In this document: positions 9,273-18,027 of the stretch, in pieces
Layout: the number at the start of each line of letters is the position of its first letter
Position numbering within the stretch: position 1 is the first letter of the stretch
Assembly (NCBI RefSeq): GCF_900103185.1
Contig: NZ_FNJD01000004.1
Location: forward strand, 124,001-188,000
Length of the DNA: 64,000 nucleotides
Source: Sulfitobacter litoralis
GTDB lineage: Bacteria > Pseudomonadota > Alphaproteobacteria > Rhodobacterales > Rhodobacteraceae
Direction of reading: 5' to 3'
Program-made: the position numbers and the translations under genes
The notes under the pieces: generated by a model
What the model was told of the DNA's origin: nothing
Database searches by the model: none
The model's input: the letters and a program-made list of their open reading frames with translations, nothing else

Positions 9273-10550
9273 ATGACCTTGGATATGACACAGACAGACG
9301 ACATTCCCGCGTTGATGGCAGATATCGGCGCGCGCGCCAAAGCTGCCGCCGCGACGTTGGGCTTTGCCAGTGCCGACCAAAAGCAGACCGCGCTGGAAAA
9401 AGCCGCTGATGCGTTGATCGCGAGCAGCGCCGATATTCTGGCGGCCAACGCCAAAGATCTCGAATTCGGCCGCGACAAGGGGCTTTCCGACGCAATGATG
9501 GACCGGCTGCTGCTGGACGACGCACGGATCAGCGCGATTGCCGACAGCCTGCGCAGTATCGCAGCCCAGGATGATCCCGTCGGGCAGGTGCTGACCGAAT
9601 GGGACCGGCCCACCGGCCTGAACATCCAGCGCGTGCGCACGCCATTGGGCGTCATCGGGGTGATTTATGAATCACGCCCCAACGTAACAGCCGACGCTGG
9701 TGCGCTTTGCCTAAAGGCCGGCAATGCCGTGATCCTGCGGGGCGGGTCCGAAAGCTTTCATTCCTCCCGCGCGATCCACGCAGCGCTGAAAGTCGGGCTC
9801 GAAGCGGCTGGCCTGCCAGCGGATTCGATCCAGCTGGTGCCTACACGCGACCGTGCGGCAGTCAGTGAGATGTTGACCATGACCGACACGATTGACGTGA
9901 TTGTACCGCGCGGCGGCAAGGGTCTGGTTGGCTTGGTACAGCGCGAAGCCCGTGTCCCGGTCTTTGCCCACCTCGAAGGGATTGTGCACATCTATATCGA
10001 TGAAAATGCTGACCCTGAAAAAGTCTTGAAGGTCGTGTTGAACGCCAAAACCCGTCGCACCGGCATTTGTGGATCGGCTGAATGCTTGCTGATCCATGAA
10101 AAAGTCGCGCGGACCATGGGCAAGGGCGTGATCAAGGCACTCTTGGATGCCGGCGTTGAAGTTCGTGCAGACGGGGAGCTATCTCAGATTGAAGGCACCG
10201 TGCCAGCGACGCCCGACGATTGGGGTCACGAATATCTTGATATGATCATCGCGGCCAAGACCGTAGGCAGCATTGACGACGCGATCACCCATATCCGGAC
10301 CTACGGATCGAACCACACGGACTGTATCATCACCGAAGACAACGCCGCTGCGACCAAATTCATGACGCGGCTCGATTCAGCAATCCTGATGCACAACGCG
10401 TCCACGCAGTTCGCGGATGGCGGCGAGTTTGGCATGGGGGCAGAGATTGGCATCGCCACGGGCAAGATGCACGCCCGCGGCCCTGTTGGGGCAGAACAGC
10501 TAACCAGCTTCAAATATCTCGTGCGCGGCGATGGTGCGGTGCGCAGCTAA
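9273..10550 (+). CDS. proA: Glutamate-5-semialdehyde dehydrogenase (gamma-glutamyl phosphate reductase)
   Basis: A 425-residue NADPH-dependent reductase that acts directly after ProB. Landmarks: [34 protein letters not shown], the catalytic cysteine in [13 protein letters not shown] near residue 270, and the C-terminal [23 protein letters not shown] block. The start at 9273 gives MTLDMTQT; the second ATG at 9285 is an equally possible start. It is co-directional with obgE and proB, and its stop region overlaps the convergent chpT gene by four bases. Confidence 0.96.
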   Translation: MTLDMTQTDDIPALMADIGARAKAAAATLGFASADQKQTALEKAADALIASSADILAANAKDLEFGRDKGLSDAMMDRLLLDDARISAIADSLRSIAAQDDPVGQVLTEWDRPTGLNIQRVRTPLGVIGVIYESRPNVTADAGALCLKAGNAVILRGGSESFHSSRAIHAALKVGLEAAGLPADSIQLVPTRDRAAVSEMLTMTDTIDVIVPRGGKGLVGLVQREARVPVFAHLEGIVHIYIDENADPEKVLKVVLNAKTRRTGICGSAECLLIHEKVARTMGKGVIKALLDAGVEVRADGELSQIEGTVPATPDDWGHEYLDMIIAAKTVGSIDDAITHIRTYGSNHTDCIITEDNAAATKFMTRLDSAILMHNASTQFADGGEFGMGAEIGIATGKMHARGPVGAEQLTSFKYLVRGDGAVRS

Positions 10551-11149
10551 CCCTTGATACTGAGCGTGATTGTGGTCTCGGTCACGATAGACGTTAACTG
10601 CTGCCCGCTGTCTTTCACGATGGCGGGCAACAAGCCGAACTGAACTTGAGCAGGCAGCAGTCGCTCTGCCAGCGGTTGCCCTGCCAACACACCCCATAGT
10701 GCTGCGTTAATATTCAGACGGTCGGCGGTCCCCGTAATATCCCACCCCGTAGTGCGGTGCTCGATTTCGATCCGACCGCCATAAGGCATCCCCGTTTCCA
10801 GACAGAGCAGCCCTAAAAATACCATCCGTAAGGCGCTGCGCGAGGGAGCTGCCCCCAGAGGCCAGATCACCTCCCACTTGGACTGCGCATAGAGGTCGCG
10901 TAGGATATCAGTGGTCTCTTGTGCCGCGACAGGCTGCGTATTGCCACCGCCAAAGGCCACGCGAAAGAACCGCAACCGCGCACTGGCGTTGCGCACGCTT
11001 TCGTCGATCAACGCGACTTCGGGGCTCATGTTCATGCCCGACATCAAAAGCAGTTCAAGCCCATTGTTGATCGCGCCCACGGGCGATATCAAGTCGTGAC
11101 AGATCCGGCTGCCGATCAACGCGGCGAAATCAGTGTCGGTCTCAGCCAT
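10547..11149 (-). CDS. chpT: ChpT-like histidine phosphotransferase
   Basis: A 200-residue protein of the alphaproteobacterial phosphotransferase family. The phospho-acceptor His is in the motif [21 protein letters not shown] near residues 14-34, followed by a degenerate GHKL-like C-terminal domain that does not bind ATP. ChpT dimers relay phosphate from CckA to CtrA and CpdR. The start is MAETDTDF with GAGAGG upstream; the frame is open for 22 codons further but without an SD. It is divergent from the DUF3553 gene. A perfect CtrA site elsewhere in this window (26929) is consistent with a working CckA-ChpT-CtrA system. Confidence 0.85.
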   Translation of the reverse strand: MAETDTDFAALIGSRICHDLISPVGAINNGLELLLMSGMNMSPEVALIDESVRNASARLRFFRVAFGGGNTQPVAAQETTDILRDLYAQSKWEVIWPLGAAPSRSALRMVFLGLLCLETGMPYGGRIEIEHRTTGWDITGTADRLNINAALWGVLAGQPLAERLLPAQVQFGLLPAIVKDSGQQLTSIVTETTITLSIKG

Positions 11150-11217
11150 AGGAATACCTCTCTCATCAACTTGCCCGCGCTTTGAACGGCCGCACCGCAC
11201 AGCAAAAGGACGCACGT

Positions 11218-11421
11218 TTGGAAGACCTCAATGCGATACTGACACCCGGAATGCTGGTACGCCACCCTTCGTATCCCGATTGGGGTGTGGGGCAGGTGCA
11301 AAGCAACATCGGCAGCAAGGTCACGGTAAACTTTCGGAGCGAAGGCAAGATCGTGGTCGACAGCTTTCGGGTGATGCTCACCCCTGTCTTTGATGAAGGC
11401 TCTTCGTTAGCAAATCGTTAA
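11218..11421 (+). CDS. DUF3553 domain-containing small protein
   Basis: A 67-residue protein, EDLNAILTPGMLVRHPSYP then DWGVGQVQSNIGSKVTVNF, which is the DUF3553 beta-rich fold related to the domain at the C-terminus of UvrD-type helicases and of CarD-like proteins. I chose the TTG start at 11218 because AAAGGA lies seven bases upstream at 11205-11210; a TTG at 11182 would add 12 residues but has no SD. Its function is unknown. It is divergent from chpT with a short shared control region. Confidence 0.75.
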   Translation: MEDLNAILTPGMLVRHPSYPDWGVGQVQSNIGSKVTVNFRSEGKIVVDSFRVMLTPVFDEGSSLANR

Positions 11422-11520
11422 TTTTTCGCGTAAAGGCGCTGCGGCGCGGCGCAAGCATTGCGCGACAGGCCCTAACTGCCTATTTATCCGCGTAATTGCG
11501 ACCGGAGACGATACCAGCTC

Positions 11521-12285
11521 ATGACCATTGCAAAAGCGGCAGAGTTCGAAGTCCGTCTGGCGCGCACCCAAGCGGAGCTTCATGCGGCACAGAGGCTGCG
11601 CTATGATGTGTTTGTTACCGAACTGGGTGCGGGCGGCTCTTTGGTTGACCACGACAACAAGCTTGAAGTCGATCAATACGATGATTTTGTCGATCATTTG
11701 CTACTTATCGACCGTAAAACTGCGCAAACGGTTGGTGTCTACCGCCTGATCCGCCGCTGCATGGCGACCCGGGCAGGCGGGTTCTATTCCGAAAACGAAT
11801 ATGATTTGACCGCGCTGAAGTCCTCGGGGCGTGAAATCCTTGAGCTTGGGCGGTCGTGTCTGCATCCATCCTATCGCGGCGGCATTGCTATGCACCAGCT
11901 TTGGGCGGGGCTTGCATCCTATGTGGCGCGCCACGAGATCGAGATCCTGTTCGGCGTGGCAAGCTTTCACGGGACCCAAGCGGATGCTCTCGCAGAGCCT
12001 TTGTCGTTGCTGCACCACGCCTATCTTGCGCCCCCCGAACTGCGGGTCACGGCTTTGCCTAAAGCGCGGCAGAAGATGGACCTGATCCCCGCGGATACGC
12101 TGAACCGTCGACAGGCGATGGTACAGATGCCCAGCCTGATCAAAGCCTATCTGAGGCTTGGCGGCTGTGTGGGCGAGGGGGCCTTTATCGATTATGACTT
12201 TAACACAACGGACGTACTTTTAATGCTCGACACCGCGCGGCTTAGCGAACGCCAGGCCAAGATCTACAGTGGACAGCCCGCGTGA
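11521..12285 (+). CDS. olsB: L-ornithine N-alpha-acyltransferase (OlsB-like)
   Basis: A 254-residue GNAT-fold acyltransferase. It contains EVRLARTQAELHAAQRLRYDVFVTELGAG near the start, a VGVYRLIRR strand, and the ELGRSCLHPSYRGG block, typical of OlsB, which transfers 3-hydroxyacyl groups from ACP to ornithine. The next gene, overlapping by four bases (GTGA), encodes a PlsC-type acyltransferase matching OlsA, so together they would make ornithine lipid in the inner membrane. I looked for a Pho box upstream and did not see one. An inverted repeat GCGCAA/TTGCGC lies at 11449-11463. Confidence 0.85.
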   Translation: MTIAKAAEFEVRLARTQAELHAAQRLRYDVFVTELGAGGSLVDHDNKLEVDQYDDFVDHLLLIDRKTAQTVGVYRLIRRCMATRAGGFYSENEYDLTALKSSGREILELGRSCLHPSYRGGIAMHQLWAGLASYVARHEIEILFGVASFHGTQADALAEPLSLLHHAYLAPPELRVTALPKARQKMDLIPADTLNRRQAMVQMPSLIKAYLRLGGCVGEGAFIDYDFNTTDVLLMLDTARLSERQAKIYSGQPA

Positions 12286-13136
12286 GCGCGGCTTGGGACA
12301 GCGCCGATCACCCGGCACCAGACACCATTGGGCCACTGGGGTGGGCGCTAGCTTTGATCCGCGGTCTTGTGCTGGCCACGGTGGTTTTTACAGGGCTGCT
12401 GGTCCTGCTCTGTATCCGCCTGATTGAGCGCCCCTTGTGCGGGCAAGGCCGCCCCGTGACCCCGCATATCACCCAAACCGTCTGCAAAATCGCGTTCTGG
12501 ATCATGGGGTTGAGGCGCGAGGTCATTGGCACCCCGATGCGCCACAGGGGCGCTGTCGTTGCCAATCACACTAGCTGGCTTGATATCTTCAGCCTGAACG
12601 CAGCGCAGCGCATTTATTTTGTATCAAAGTCCGAGGTCGCCAGCTGGCCCGGCATCGGGTGGTTGGCCAAGGCGACCGGCACGTTGTTCATCGAACGCAG
12701 CCCCAAACATGCCCGCAAACAGACCGAGATTTTCCAACAACGGCTGCTTGATAATCACCGGCTGCTGTTCTTTCCCGAAGGCACCAGCACCGACGGCAAG
12801 CAAATCTTGCCGTTCAAAACCACGCTGTTTCAATCCTTTTTTGCGCCAGAGCTGCGCGATGCGATCTGGGTTCAGCCTGTTACCGTGCTTTATACTGCGC
12901 CAGTTGGGGCCGATCCGCGGTTCTATGGCTGGTGGGGTGACATGAGCTTTGGCGGGCATCTGGTGCGCACGCTGGCGTCCGCGCGGCAGGGGAAAGTGAC
13001 CACGATCTACCACACGCCACTGGCCGTCGCCGATTTCGACAACCGCAAAACGCTGGCCCAAGCGTGCGAAACACAGGTCCGTAGTGCGCATCCGTCGGAA
13101 CAAATAGCAGCCCCAAACACCGCGGAACTGCGCTGA
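12282..13136 (+). CDS. olsA: Lyso-ornithine lipid O-acyltransferase (OlsA, PlsC family)
   Basis: A 284-residue membrane-bound acyltransferase. An N-terminal hydrophobic segment (residues 23-45) precedes the PlsC catalytic box, which is ANHTSWLD here (the HX4D motif), then FIERSPKHARK, and FFPEGTSTDGK for substrate binding. It uses GTG as start at 12282, overlapping the olsB stop as GTGA. In the pathway it adds the second fatty acid to lyso-ornithine lipid. A 1-acyl-glycerol-3-phosphate acyltransferase role is the alternative, but the context strongly favours OlsA. Confidence 0.85.
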   Translation: MSAAWDSADHPAPDTIGPLGWALALIRGLVLATVVFTGLLVLLCIRLIERPLCGQGRPVTPHITQTVCKIAFWIMGLRREVIGTPMRHRGAVVANHTSWLDIFSLNAAQRIYFVSKSEVASWPGIGWLAKATGTLFIERSPKHARKQTEIFQQRLLDNHRLLFFPEGTSTDGKQILPFKTTLFQSFFAPELRDAIWVQPVTVLYTAPVGADPRFYGWWGDMSFGGHLVRTLASARQGKVTTIYHTPLAVADFDNRKTLAQACETQVRSAHPSEQIAAPNTAELR

Positions 13137-13173
13137 GATAGACGTTTAATCCGCGGAATATGCGGCTTGAGCC

Positions 13174-13202
13174 TTGCGAAGCGTTCAAAACCGGACTATA
13201 CG
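13174..13202 (+). promoter_or_regulatory. Probable promoter of rpsB-tsf
   Basis: TTGCGA at 13174-13179 and TATACG at 13197-13202 are separated by 17 bases. This would produce a leader of roughly 115 nt before rpsB, which contains several short inverted repeats (for example CCGGTT near 13263 with AACCGG near 13307) and might host S2 autoregulation. Confidence 0.5.
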
Positions 13203-13324
13203 CGCGTCACTTAAACCCGCAGTCGGGGTTGGGCCTTTGGGGGAGAAATCCTCAAACGTCCGCCGGTTGGTCCCATTCTGGGATCGAGACCCCCGATGAG
13301 GCAAAACCGGAAAGGTATAAAGAC

Positions 13325-14194
13325 ATGGCTCTTCCTGAGTTCTCCATGCGCCAACTGCTTGAAGCAGGCGTACACTTTGGTCACCAAACACAGCGCTGGA
13401 ACCCACGTATGGGTCCGTTCATTTACGGCGCGCGTAACGGCATCCACATCATGGACCTTACACAGACTGTTCCAATGCTGGATCAAGCTCTGCAAGTTAT
13501 CCGTGATACCGTCGCCAAAGGCGGCAGCATTCTTTTCGTTGGTACCAAGCGTCAGGCTGCTCAGCCGATCGCCGACGCCGCAGAGAAATGCGCACAATAC
13601 TACATGAACCACCGTTGGTTGGGCGGCACGCTGACAAACTGGCAAACTGTTTCCAAATCCATCCAGCGCCTGAAGTCCATCGACGAACAGTCCGAGCGTG
13701 GCTTTGGCGGTCTGACCAAGAAAGAGCGTCTTGGCATGGAGCGTGACCAGTTCAAACTGGAAGCATCGCTTGGTGGTATCCGTGAAATGGGCGGTCGCCC
13801 TGACCTGATCTTCGTCATCGACGTCAAAAAAGAAGCACTGGCCGTGGCCGAAGCGAACAAACTGGGCATCCCCGTTATCGCTGTTGTCGACACCAACTGT
13901 TCGCCCGACGGGATCGACTATATCATCCCAGGCAACGACGATGCTGCACGCGCGATCCACCTGTATTGCGATCTGGCCGCTCGTGCCGCGCTGGACGGTA
14001 TGTCCGCTCAGCTGGGTGCTGCAGGCGTTGATATCGGTGCGATGGAAGAAGCGCCTGAAGAAGAAGCCCTGATCGACGGTGGCGTCGAAGTTGGTAACGC
14101 TTCGGAAGAAACCGTATCGAACGACGCAATGGCCAAAGACGCACCTCTGGATATCGAATCCAAGAAGGAAACGCTGGCCGACGCCAAGTCATAA
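13325..14194 (+). CDS. rpsB: 30S ribosomal protein S2
   Basis: A 289-residue S2 beginning [21 protein letters not shown], the canonical start; the frame runs open upstream but those codons are leader. Landmarks: [35 protein letters not shown] and [19 protein letters not shown]. The protein is longer than the usual 240-260 residues because of an acidic tail ([17 protein letters not shown] onward, about 50 residues) with no known role. It forms the classic rpsB-tsf operon with the elongation factor Ts gene 126 bases downstream. Confidence 0.97.
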   Translation: MALPEFSMRQLLEAGVHFGHQTQRWNPRMGPFIYGARNGIHIMDLTQTVPMLDQALQVIRDTVAKGGSILFVGTKRQAAQPIADAAEKCAQYYMNHRWLGGTLTNWQTVSKSIQRLKSIDEQSERGFGGLTKKERLGMERDQFKLEASLGGIREMGGRPDLIFVIDVKKEALAVAEANKLGIPVIAVVDTNCSPDGIDYIIPGNDDAARAIHLYCDLAARAALDGMSAQLGAAGVDIGAMEEAPEEEALIDGGVEVGNASEETVSNDAMAKDAPLDIESKKETLADAKS

Positions 14195-14207
14195 GCGTCG
14201 CGAAATA

Positions 14208-14284
14208 GACGGGCAGGGGGCATGTTTCCCTCTGCCTGTCATACCAACATGACATGATTGAGACAGTGGTGCAGGACGTCCTGC
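14208..14284 (+). promoter_or_regulatory. Hairpins between rpsB and tsf
   Basis: GACGGGCAG-type and CTGCCTGTC arms (14208-14240) form a hairpin, and GCAGGACGTCCTGC (14271-14284) is a perfect palindrome. Neither has a T-tract. They may be a partial terminator or mRNA processing site that sets the S2 to EF-Ts ratio. Confidence 0.4.
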
Positions 14285-14320
14285 CCCTCAATTTATCCCA
14301 ATTCAAGGAGAACCAAAGCG

Positions 14321-15196
14321 ATGGCAATTACAGCATCCATGGTCAAAGAACTGCGCGACACAACTGGTGCCGGCATGATGGACGCCAAAAAAGCGTTGAC
14401 TGAAACAAACGGCGACATGGAAGCCGCCGTTGACTGGCTGCGCACCAAGGGTCTGGCGAAAGCGGCCAAGAAATCCGGTCGTACCGCAGCCGAAGGCCTC
14501 GTTGCCGTGAAGGTTGACGGCGGTCGCGGCGTTGCTGTCGAAGTAAACTCCGAAACCGACTTCGTTGGCAAAAATGCTGACTTCCAGAAAATGGTTTCCG
14601 GTATCGCAGACGTCGCAACCGGCGTTTCCGACATTGACGCATTAAACGCGGCTGATATGGGCGGCAAGCCTGTTTCCACCGTCATCACCGACGCCATCGC
14701 GAAAATCGGCGAAAACATGTCGGTACGCCGCATGCAGTCCATCGAAGGCGAACAGGTCGTGTCTTATGTGCACAACGCAGTGGCACCTGGCATGGGCAAA
14801 ATTGGTGTTCTGGTCGCAATGACCGGCGGCAACGAAGAGCTGGGCAAACAGATCGCGATGCACATCGCTGCTGTAAACCCTGCGTCCTTGTCCGAAGCGG
14901 ATCTGGACCCAGCTGTTGTTGAAAAAGAAAAGCAGGTTCAAATGGATATCGCACGCGAGTCCGGCAAGCCTGAAGCTGTGATCGAAAAAATGATCACCGG
15001 TCGTATGCAGAAATACATGTCTGAAGTGACACTGCTGAACCAAGCATTCGTTGTGAACCCTGACCTGTCCGTAGGTAAGGCCGCAGAAGAAGCCGGGGCG
15101 ACCATCACCGGTTTCGTCCGTTTGGAAGTTGGCGAAGGCATCGAAGTCGTCAAAGAAGATTTCGCAGCAGAAGTCGCGAAAGCCGCCAAAGGCTAA
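14321..15196 (+). CDS. tsf: Elongation factor Ts
   Basis: A 291-residue guanine-nucleotide exchange factor for EF-Tu. The N-terminal UBA-like domain is [20 protein letters not shown] (residues 7-26), and the EF-Tu-contacting motif TDFVGKN is at residues 79-85. The rest matches full-length EF-Ts with the dimerisation domain. AAGGAG at 14305-14310 is the SD. It is co-transcribed with rpsB; a strong hairpin terminator follows 20 bases after the stop. Confidence 0.97.
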   Translation: MAITASMVKELRDTTGAGMMDAKKALTETNGDMEAAVDWLRTKGLAKAAKKSGRTAAEGLVAVKVDGGRGVAVEVNSETDFVGKNADFQKMVSGIADVATGVSDIDALNAADMGGKPVSTVITDAIAKIGENMSVRRMQSIEGEQVVSYVHNAVAPGMGKIGVLVAMTGGNEELGKQIAMHIAAVNPASLSEADLDPAVVEKEKQVQMDIARESGKPEAVIEKMITGRMQKYMSEVTLLNQAFVVNPDLSVGKAAEEAGATITGFVRLEVGEGIEVVKEDFAAEVAKAAKG

Positions 15197-15216
15197 ACAG
15201 CTTTACAGCAAACACG

Positions 15217-15254
15217 AAAAAGGGCGAGGGTGCACCAGCATCTTCGCCCTTTTT
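15217..15254. terminator. Bidirectional terminator, tsf / aroQ
   Basis: AAAAAGGGCGA at 15217-15227 and TCGCCCTTTTT at 15244-15254 form a perfect 11-bp stem with a 16-base loop. The A- and T-rich flanks let it serve both tsf (plus) and aroQ (minus). Confidence 0.88.
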
Positions 15255-15284
15255 CATTTAAAATCAGTTACTAAGGGGCGACAA

Positions 15285-15722
15285 CTAAGCTTTCAAATGA
15301 TCTCTCAGCGCGTCGAGCGCCATCAGATAGCCTGTGGCACCGAAGCCGCAGATTTGCCCCAGTGCCACTGGCGCGATGTAAGACCGATGACGGAATTCCT
15401 CGCGCGCATGGATATTGCTCAGGTGAACCTCGACCACGGGAAGCTCTACCGAAGCGATCGCGTCCATCAGCGCAATCGACGTATGCGTATAGGCACCAGC
15501 ATTTAAAATAATCGCAGCATGCTTACCCTTGGCGGCGTGGATCAGATCGATCAGCGCGCCTTCGTGATTGGACTGATCAAATGCGATACCAAACCCCAGC
15601 GATTTCGCTTTATCGCGGCACATAGTTTCGATGTCGGCCAAGGTGGTTTTGCCATAAACATCGGGTTGGCGCGTGCCTATTAAGTTCAGGTTCGGACCGT
15701 TAAGGATCAGAATGGATGTCAT
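15285..15722 (-). CDS. aroQ: 3-dehydroquinate dehydratase, type II
   Basis: A 145-residue dodecameric dehydratase of the shikimate pathway. It starts MTSILILNGPNLNLIGTRQPDVYG, giving the P-loop-like active-site strand and the catalytic Tyr at residue 23; NAGAYTHTSIAL supplies substrate contacts, and VEVHLSNIHAREEFRHRS carries the catalytic His. It lies 60 bases downstream of the rhodanese gene on the same strand. Confidence 0.96.
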   Translation of the reverse strand: MTSILILNGPNLNLIGTRQPDVYGKTTLADIETMCRDKAKSLGFGIAFDQSNHEGALIDLIHAAKGKHAAIILNAGAYTHTSIALMDAIASVELPVVEVHLSNIHAREEFRHRSYIAPVALGQICGFGATGYLMALDALRDHLKA

Positions 15723-15782
15723 AGTCGTGACCTTGTAATTACAGTATGATCGCCGAGGCGTAGCATAGGCGCTTTAGCGGAG

Positions 15783-16187
15783 TTAGTCTTTCTTTTCAGC
15801 GAATTCGACCGGACCACCGTGCTTTTCCCACGTTGAGAAACCTTCACGCAGATGCGCCGCGTCAAAGCCCATATCTTGCAGCGTTGCCGTTGTGATCGCA
15901 GAGCGCCATCCTGAAGCGCAGTGAAACACAAATGTTTTATCCTCGCCGAAGACCTCTTTGAAATACGGACTATCGGGATCGACCCAGAATTCGATCATGC
16001 CACGGGGCGCGTGAAAGCTGCCGGGAATATAGCCGCTGCGCTGGCGTTCACGGATATCGCGCAGATCAACGACCACGACGTCCGGGTCGTTCAGCATCCC
16101 GATCAGATCAGGCGTTTCGATCTCGCGGATCCGCGCGCGGGCGGCAGCAACCATATCCGCCGAAGACATCTTGAGCGTCATATTCAT
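15783..16187 (-). CDS. Rhodanese-like domain protein
   Basis: A 134-residue single-domain sulfurtransferase fold. The active-site loop is FHCASGWRS with Cys at residue 90, and VDLRDIRERQRSGYIPGSFHAPRG is the typical N-terminal signature. The six-residue loop after Cys suits persulfide chemistry rather than phosphatase activity. It may be co-transcribed with aroQ downstream. The physiological donor and acceptor are unknown. Confidence 0.88.
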   Translation of the reverse strand: MNMTLKMSSADMVAAARARIREIETPDLIGMLNDPDVVVVDLRDIRERQRSGYIPGSFHAPRGMIEFWVDPDSPYFKEVFGEDKTFVFHCASGWRSAITTATLQDMGFDAAHLREGFSTWEKHGGPVEFAEKKD

Positions 16188-16488
16188 CCTTTCATCCTAG
16201 GGCTGTCGCCAGTCCGCATCGCGTCCTGTTGCATCAGCGTTGTTGATGTGGATTATGTCACGCAGAACAACAGGGTAAAGGGAGAAGCGGCGCGGACACT
16301 GTACCGATACTGCGGAGAACAAAATGGATGAAGATCCGGTGTTTTATGAATACTTTCAATGGGTAAATAGTCATTCCTATGAAACTACATTAGCCGTAGC
16401 TCACTATTATTTTACATAATATTGATTATAGGATTCAGATAATCCAGCGTCGCCTGCCTCTCACGCCCTTATAAATAAGGATAAAACA
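16188..16488. other. AT-rich intergenic region before the FAH gene
   Basis: This gap of 301 bases becomes clearly AT-rich from about 16345 to 16450, in contrast to its neighbours. It probably holds the divergent promoters of the rhodanese and FAH genes. The only coding candidate is the 31-codon frame at 16324. Confidence 0.5.
16324..16419 (+). CDS. Possible 31-residue small protein
   Basis: A short frame MDEDPVFYEYFQWVNSHSYE followed by 11 residues ending AHYYFT. GGAG at 16314-16317 is six bases before the ATG. It is rich in Tyr, Phe and acidic residues and its base composition is AT-rich, unlike the neighbouring genes. It could be a real small protein, a remnant of a decayed gene, or chance. 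I do not recognise it. Confidence 0.25.
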   Translation: MDEDPVFYEYFQWVNSHSYETTLAVAHYYFT

Positions 16489-17328
16489 ATGAAACTTTGC
16501 CGTATCGAAACCGCCGATGGCATCAAACCGGCGATCGTCGACGCAGATGGTGCTGCGCGTGACTTATCGCAACACCTTCCTGACATCGAACTTTCAAGCG
16601 TGGCACCCGCAGCGCTCGATAAACTGCGCAGCCTGGATATCGCGACGCTGCCCCTGATCTCGGGTCGTTTTGCGCCGGTTATCAATGACATACGTCGCAT
16701 TTTGTGTATCGGTCTGAATTATTCAGACCACGCGGCCGAAGCTGGCATGGCTGTACCCGATCATCCCATCCTGTTCAGCAAGCTCTGTGCTGCGACAGGT
16801 GCCAATGAACCGATCATCATTCCCAAGGATTCAGAAAAAACCGATTGGGAAGTCGAGCTTGCGGTCATTATCGGCACCAAGGCGCAGCATGTATCAGAAG
16901 CGGATGCGTTGTCTTATGTGGCGGGCTACGCGACCTTCAATGACGTGTCGGAACGTGCCTTTCAGACTGAATTCGGCGGCCAATGGGTCAAGGGCAAGTC
17001 CTGCGACAGTTTTGCCCCCATCGGCCCGTATCTGGTGACCGCTGACGACGTTCCAGATCCTCAGAACCTTGATCTGTGGCTAGATGTGAACGGTACCCGC
17101 CGCCAAACCGGCAACACCAGCACAATGGTGTTTTCTGTGGCCGAAATTATCTCTTTTCTCAGCCGTTTCATGACCTTACGGCCCGGAGATGTGATCGCCA
17201 CTGGCACACCGCCCGGTGTGGGTATGGGGTTCAAACCGCCGGTCTACCTAAAACCCGGCGATGTGGTCGAGCTTGGCATCGAAGGATTGGGCGATCAACG
17301 TCAAGAAGTCATTAAATACAATGGGTAA
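16489..17328 (+). CDS. Fumarylacetoacetate hydrolase family protein
   Basis: A 279-residue enzyme of the FAH fold. ICIGLNYSDHAAEAGM marks the domain start near residue 68, the metal ligands lie in the WEVELAVIIG segment and FNDVSER, and ATGTPPGVGMGFKPP is the conserved glycine-rich end. These proteins hydrolyse or isomerise 2-oxo/acylpyruvate-type substrates, or act as ureidoglycolate lyase or oxaloacetate decarboxylase. The substrate is not evident from context. AAGGA precedes the ATG. It converges on phoB with a five-base gap and no obvious terminator. Confidence 0.88.
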   Translation: MKLCRIETADGIKPAIVDADGAARDLSQHLPDIELSSVAPAALDKLRSLDIATLPLISGRFAPVINDIRRILCIGLNYSDHAAEAGMAVPDHPILFSKLCAATGANEPIIIPKDSEKTDWEVELAVIIGTKAQHVSEADALSYVAGYATFNDVSERAFQTEFGGQWVKGKSCDSFAPIGPYLVTADDVPDPQNLDLWLDVNGTRRQTGNTSTMVFSVAEIISFLSRFMTLRPGDVIATGTPPGVGMGFKPPVYLKPGDVVELGIEGLGDQRQEVIKYNG

Positions 17329-17333
17329 GCGCC

Positions 17334-18023
17334 CTACCCTAACGCATAGCCTGCACCGCGCACCGTGCGGATTGGATCATCGCCGCCGTGGGACGTCAGC
17401 GCTTTGCGCAGACGGGCGATGTGAACATCAACGGTGCGCGTGTCGACATAGATATCGCGCCCCCAAACGTGATCTAGCAACTGGTCACGGCTGAAGACAC
17501 GGCCGGGCCGCTCAAGCAACGTCACAAGCAAACGGTATTCTGTTGGCCCCAGCTTTAGCTCGTTCGCAGCACGGTTTACACGGTGACGTTCTGGATCAAG
17601 CGTAATGTCGGCATAGCTGAGCGCCGCACCGGAGGACGCAGGTCGCACGCGGCGCAGCTGTGTGCGCACGCGGGCCATCAGCTCGCGCATCGAATACGGT
17701 TTTACCACATAATCATCGGCGCCCGTCTCCAGCCCGCGCACGGTGTCCACTTCTTCGGATCGTGCCGACAGCATGATCACGGGGATATTGCGCGTATCTT
17801 CGCGGGTCTTAAGCTGACGACAGACCTCTATCCCGCTTAACAGCGGCATCATCCAATCAAGGATAACCAGGTCGGGCAGCGCCTCTGCAACCAGCAAGAT
17901 CGCTTCCTCGCCATTCTCGGCCCGCCGGACGTCAAACCCTTCGGATTCAAGATTATACGCCAGAATTTCGCGCTGTGCGGGTTCGTCTTCTACCAACAAG
18001 ATCTGAGGTTGAGCGGCAGACAT
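17334..18023 (-). CDS. phoB: Phosphate regulon response regulator PhoB
   Basis: A 229-residue OmpR-family regulator. The receiver domain has the acidic pair in LLVEDEPAQ, the phospho-acceptor Asp56 in LVILDWMMP and the Lys in VVKPYSMREL. The winged-helix DNA-binding domain (from about 130) contains LKLGPTEYRLLVTLLERPGRVFSRDQLLDHVWG and ends VRTVRGAGYAL. It is the last gene of the pst operon, five bases after phoU, and should bind the Pho box before pstS. Confidence 0.95.
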   Translation of the reverse strand: MSAAQPQILLVEDEPAQREILAYNLESEGFDVRRAENGEEAILLVAEALPDLVILDWMMPLLSGIEVCRQLKTREDTRNIPVIMLSARSEEVDTVRGLETGADDYVVKPYSMRELMARVRTQLRRVRPASSGAALSYADITLDPERHRVNRAANELKLGPTEYRLLVTLLERPGRVFSRDQLLDHVWGRDIYVDTRTVDVHIARLRKALTSHGGDDPIRTVRGAGYALG

Positions 18024-18027
18024 GGCC

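Noticed and set aside
11401-11440. Possible CtrA half-sites (TTAATTTTTCGCGTAAA) after the DUF3553 gene
   Set aside because: The second half is not TTAA at the seven-base spacing, unlike the exact site at 26929.
11440-11500. Pho box before olsB
   Set aside because: Only weak CTGT-like fragments are present (GCCTGTCG on the minus strand), with no tandem 11-bp units.
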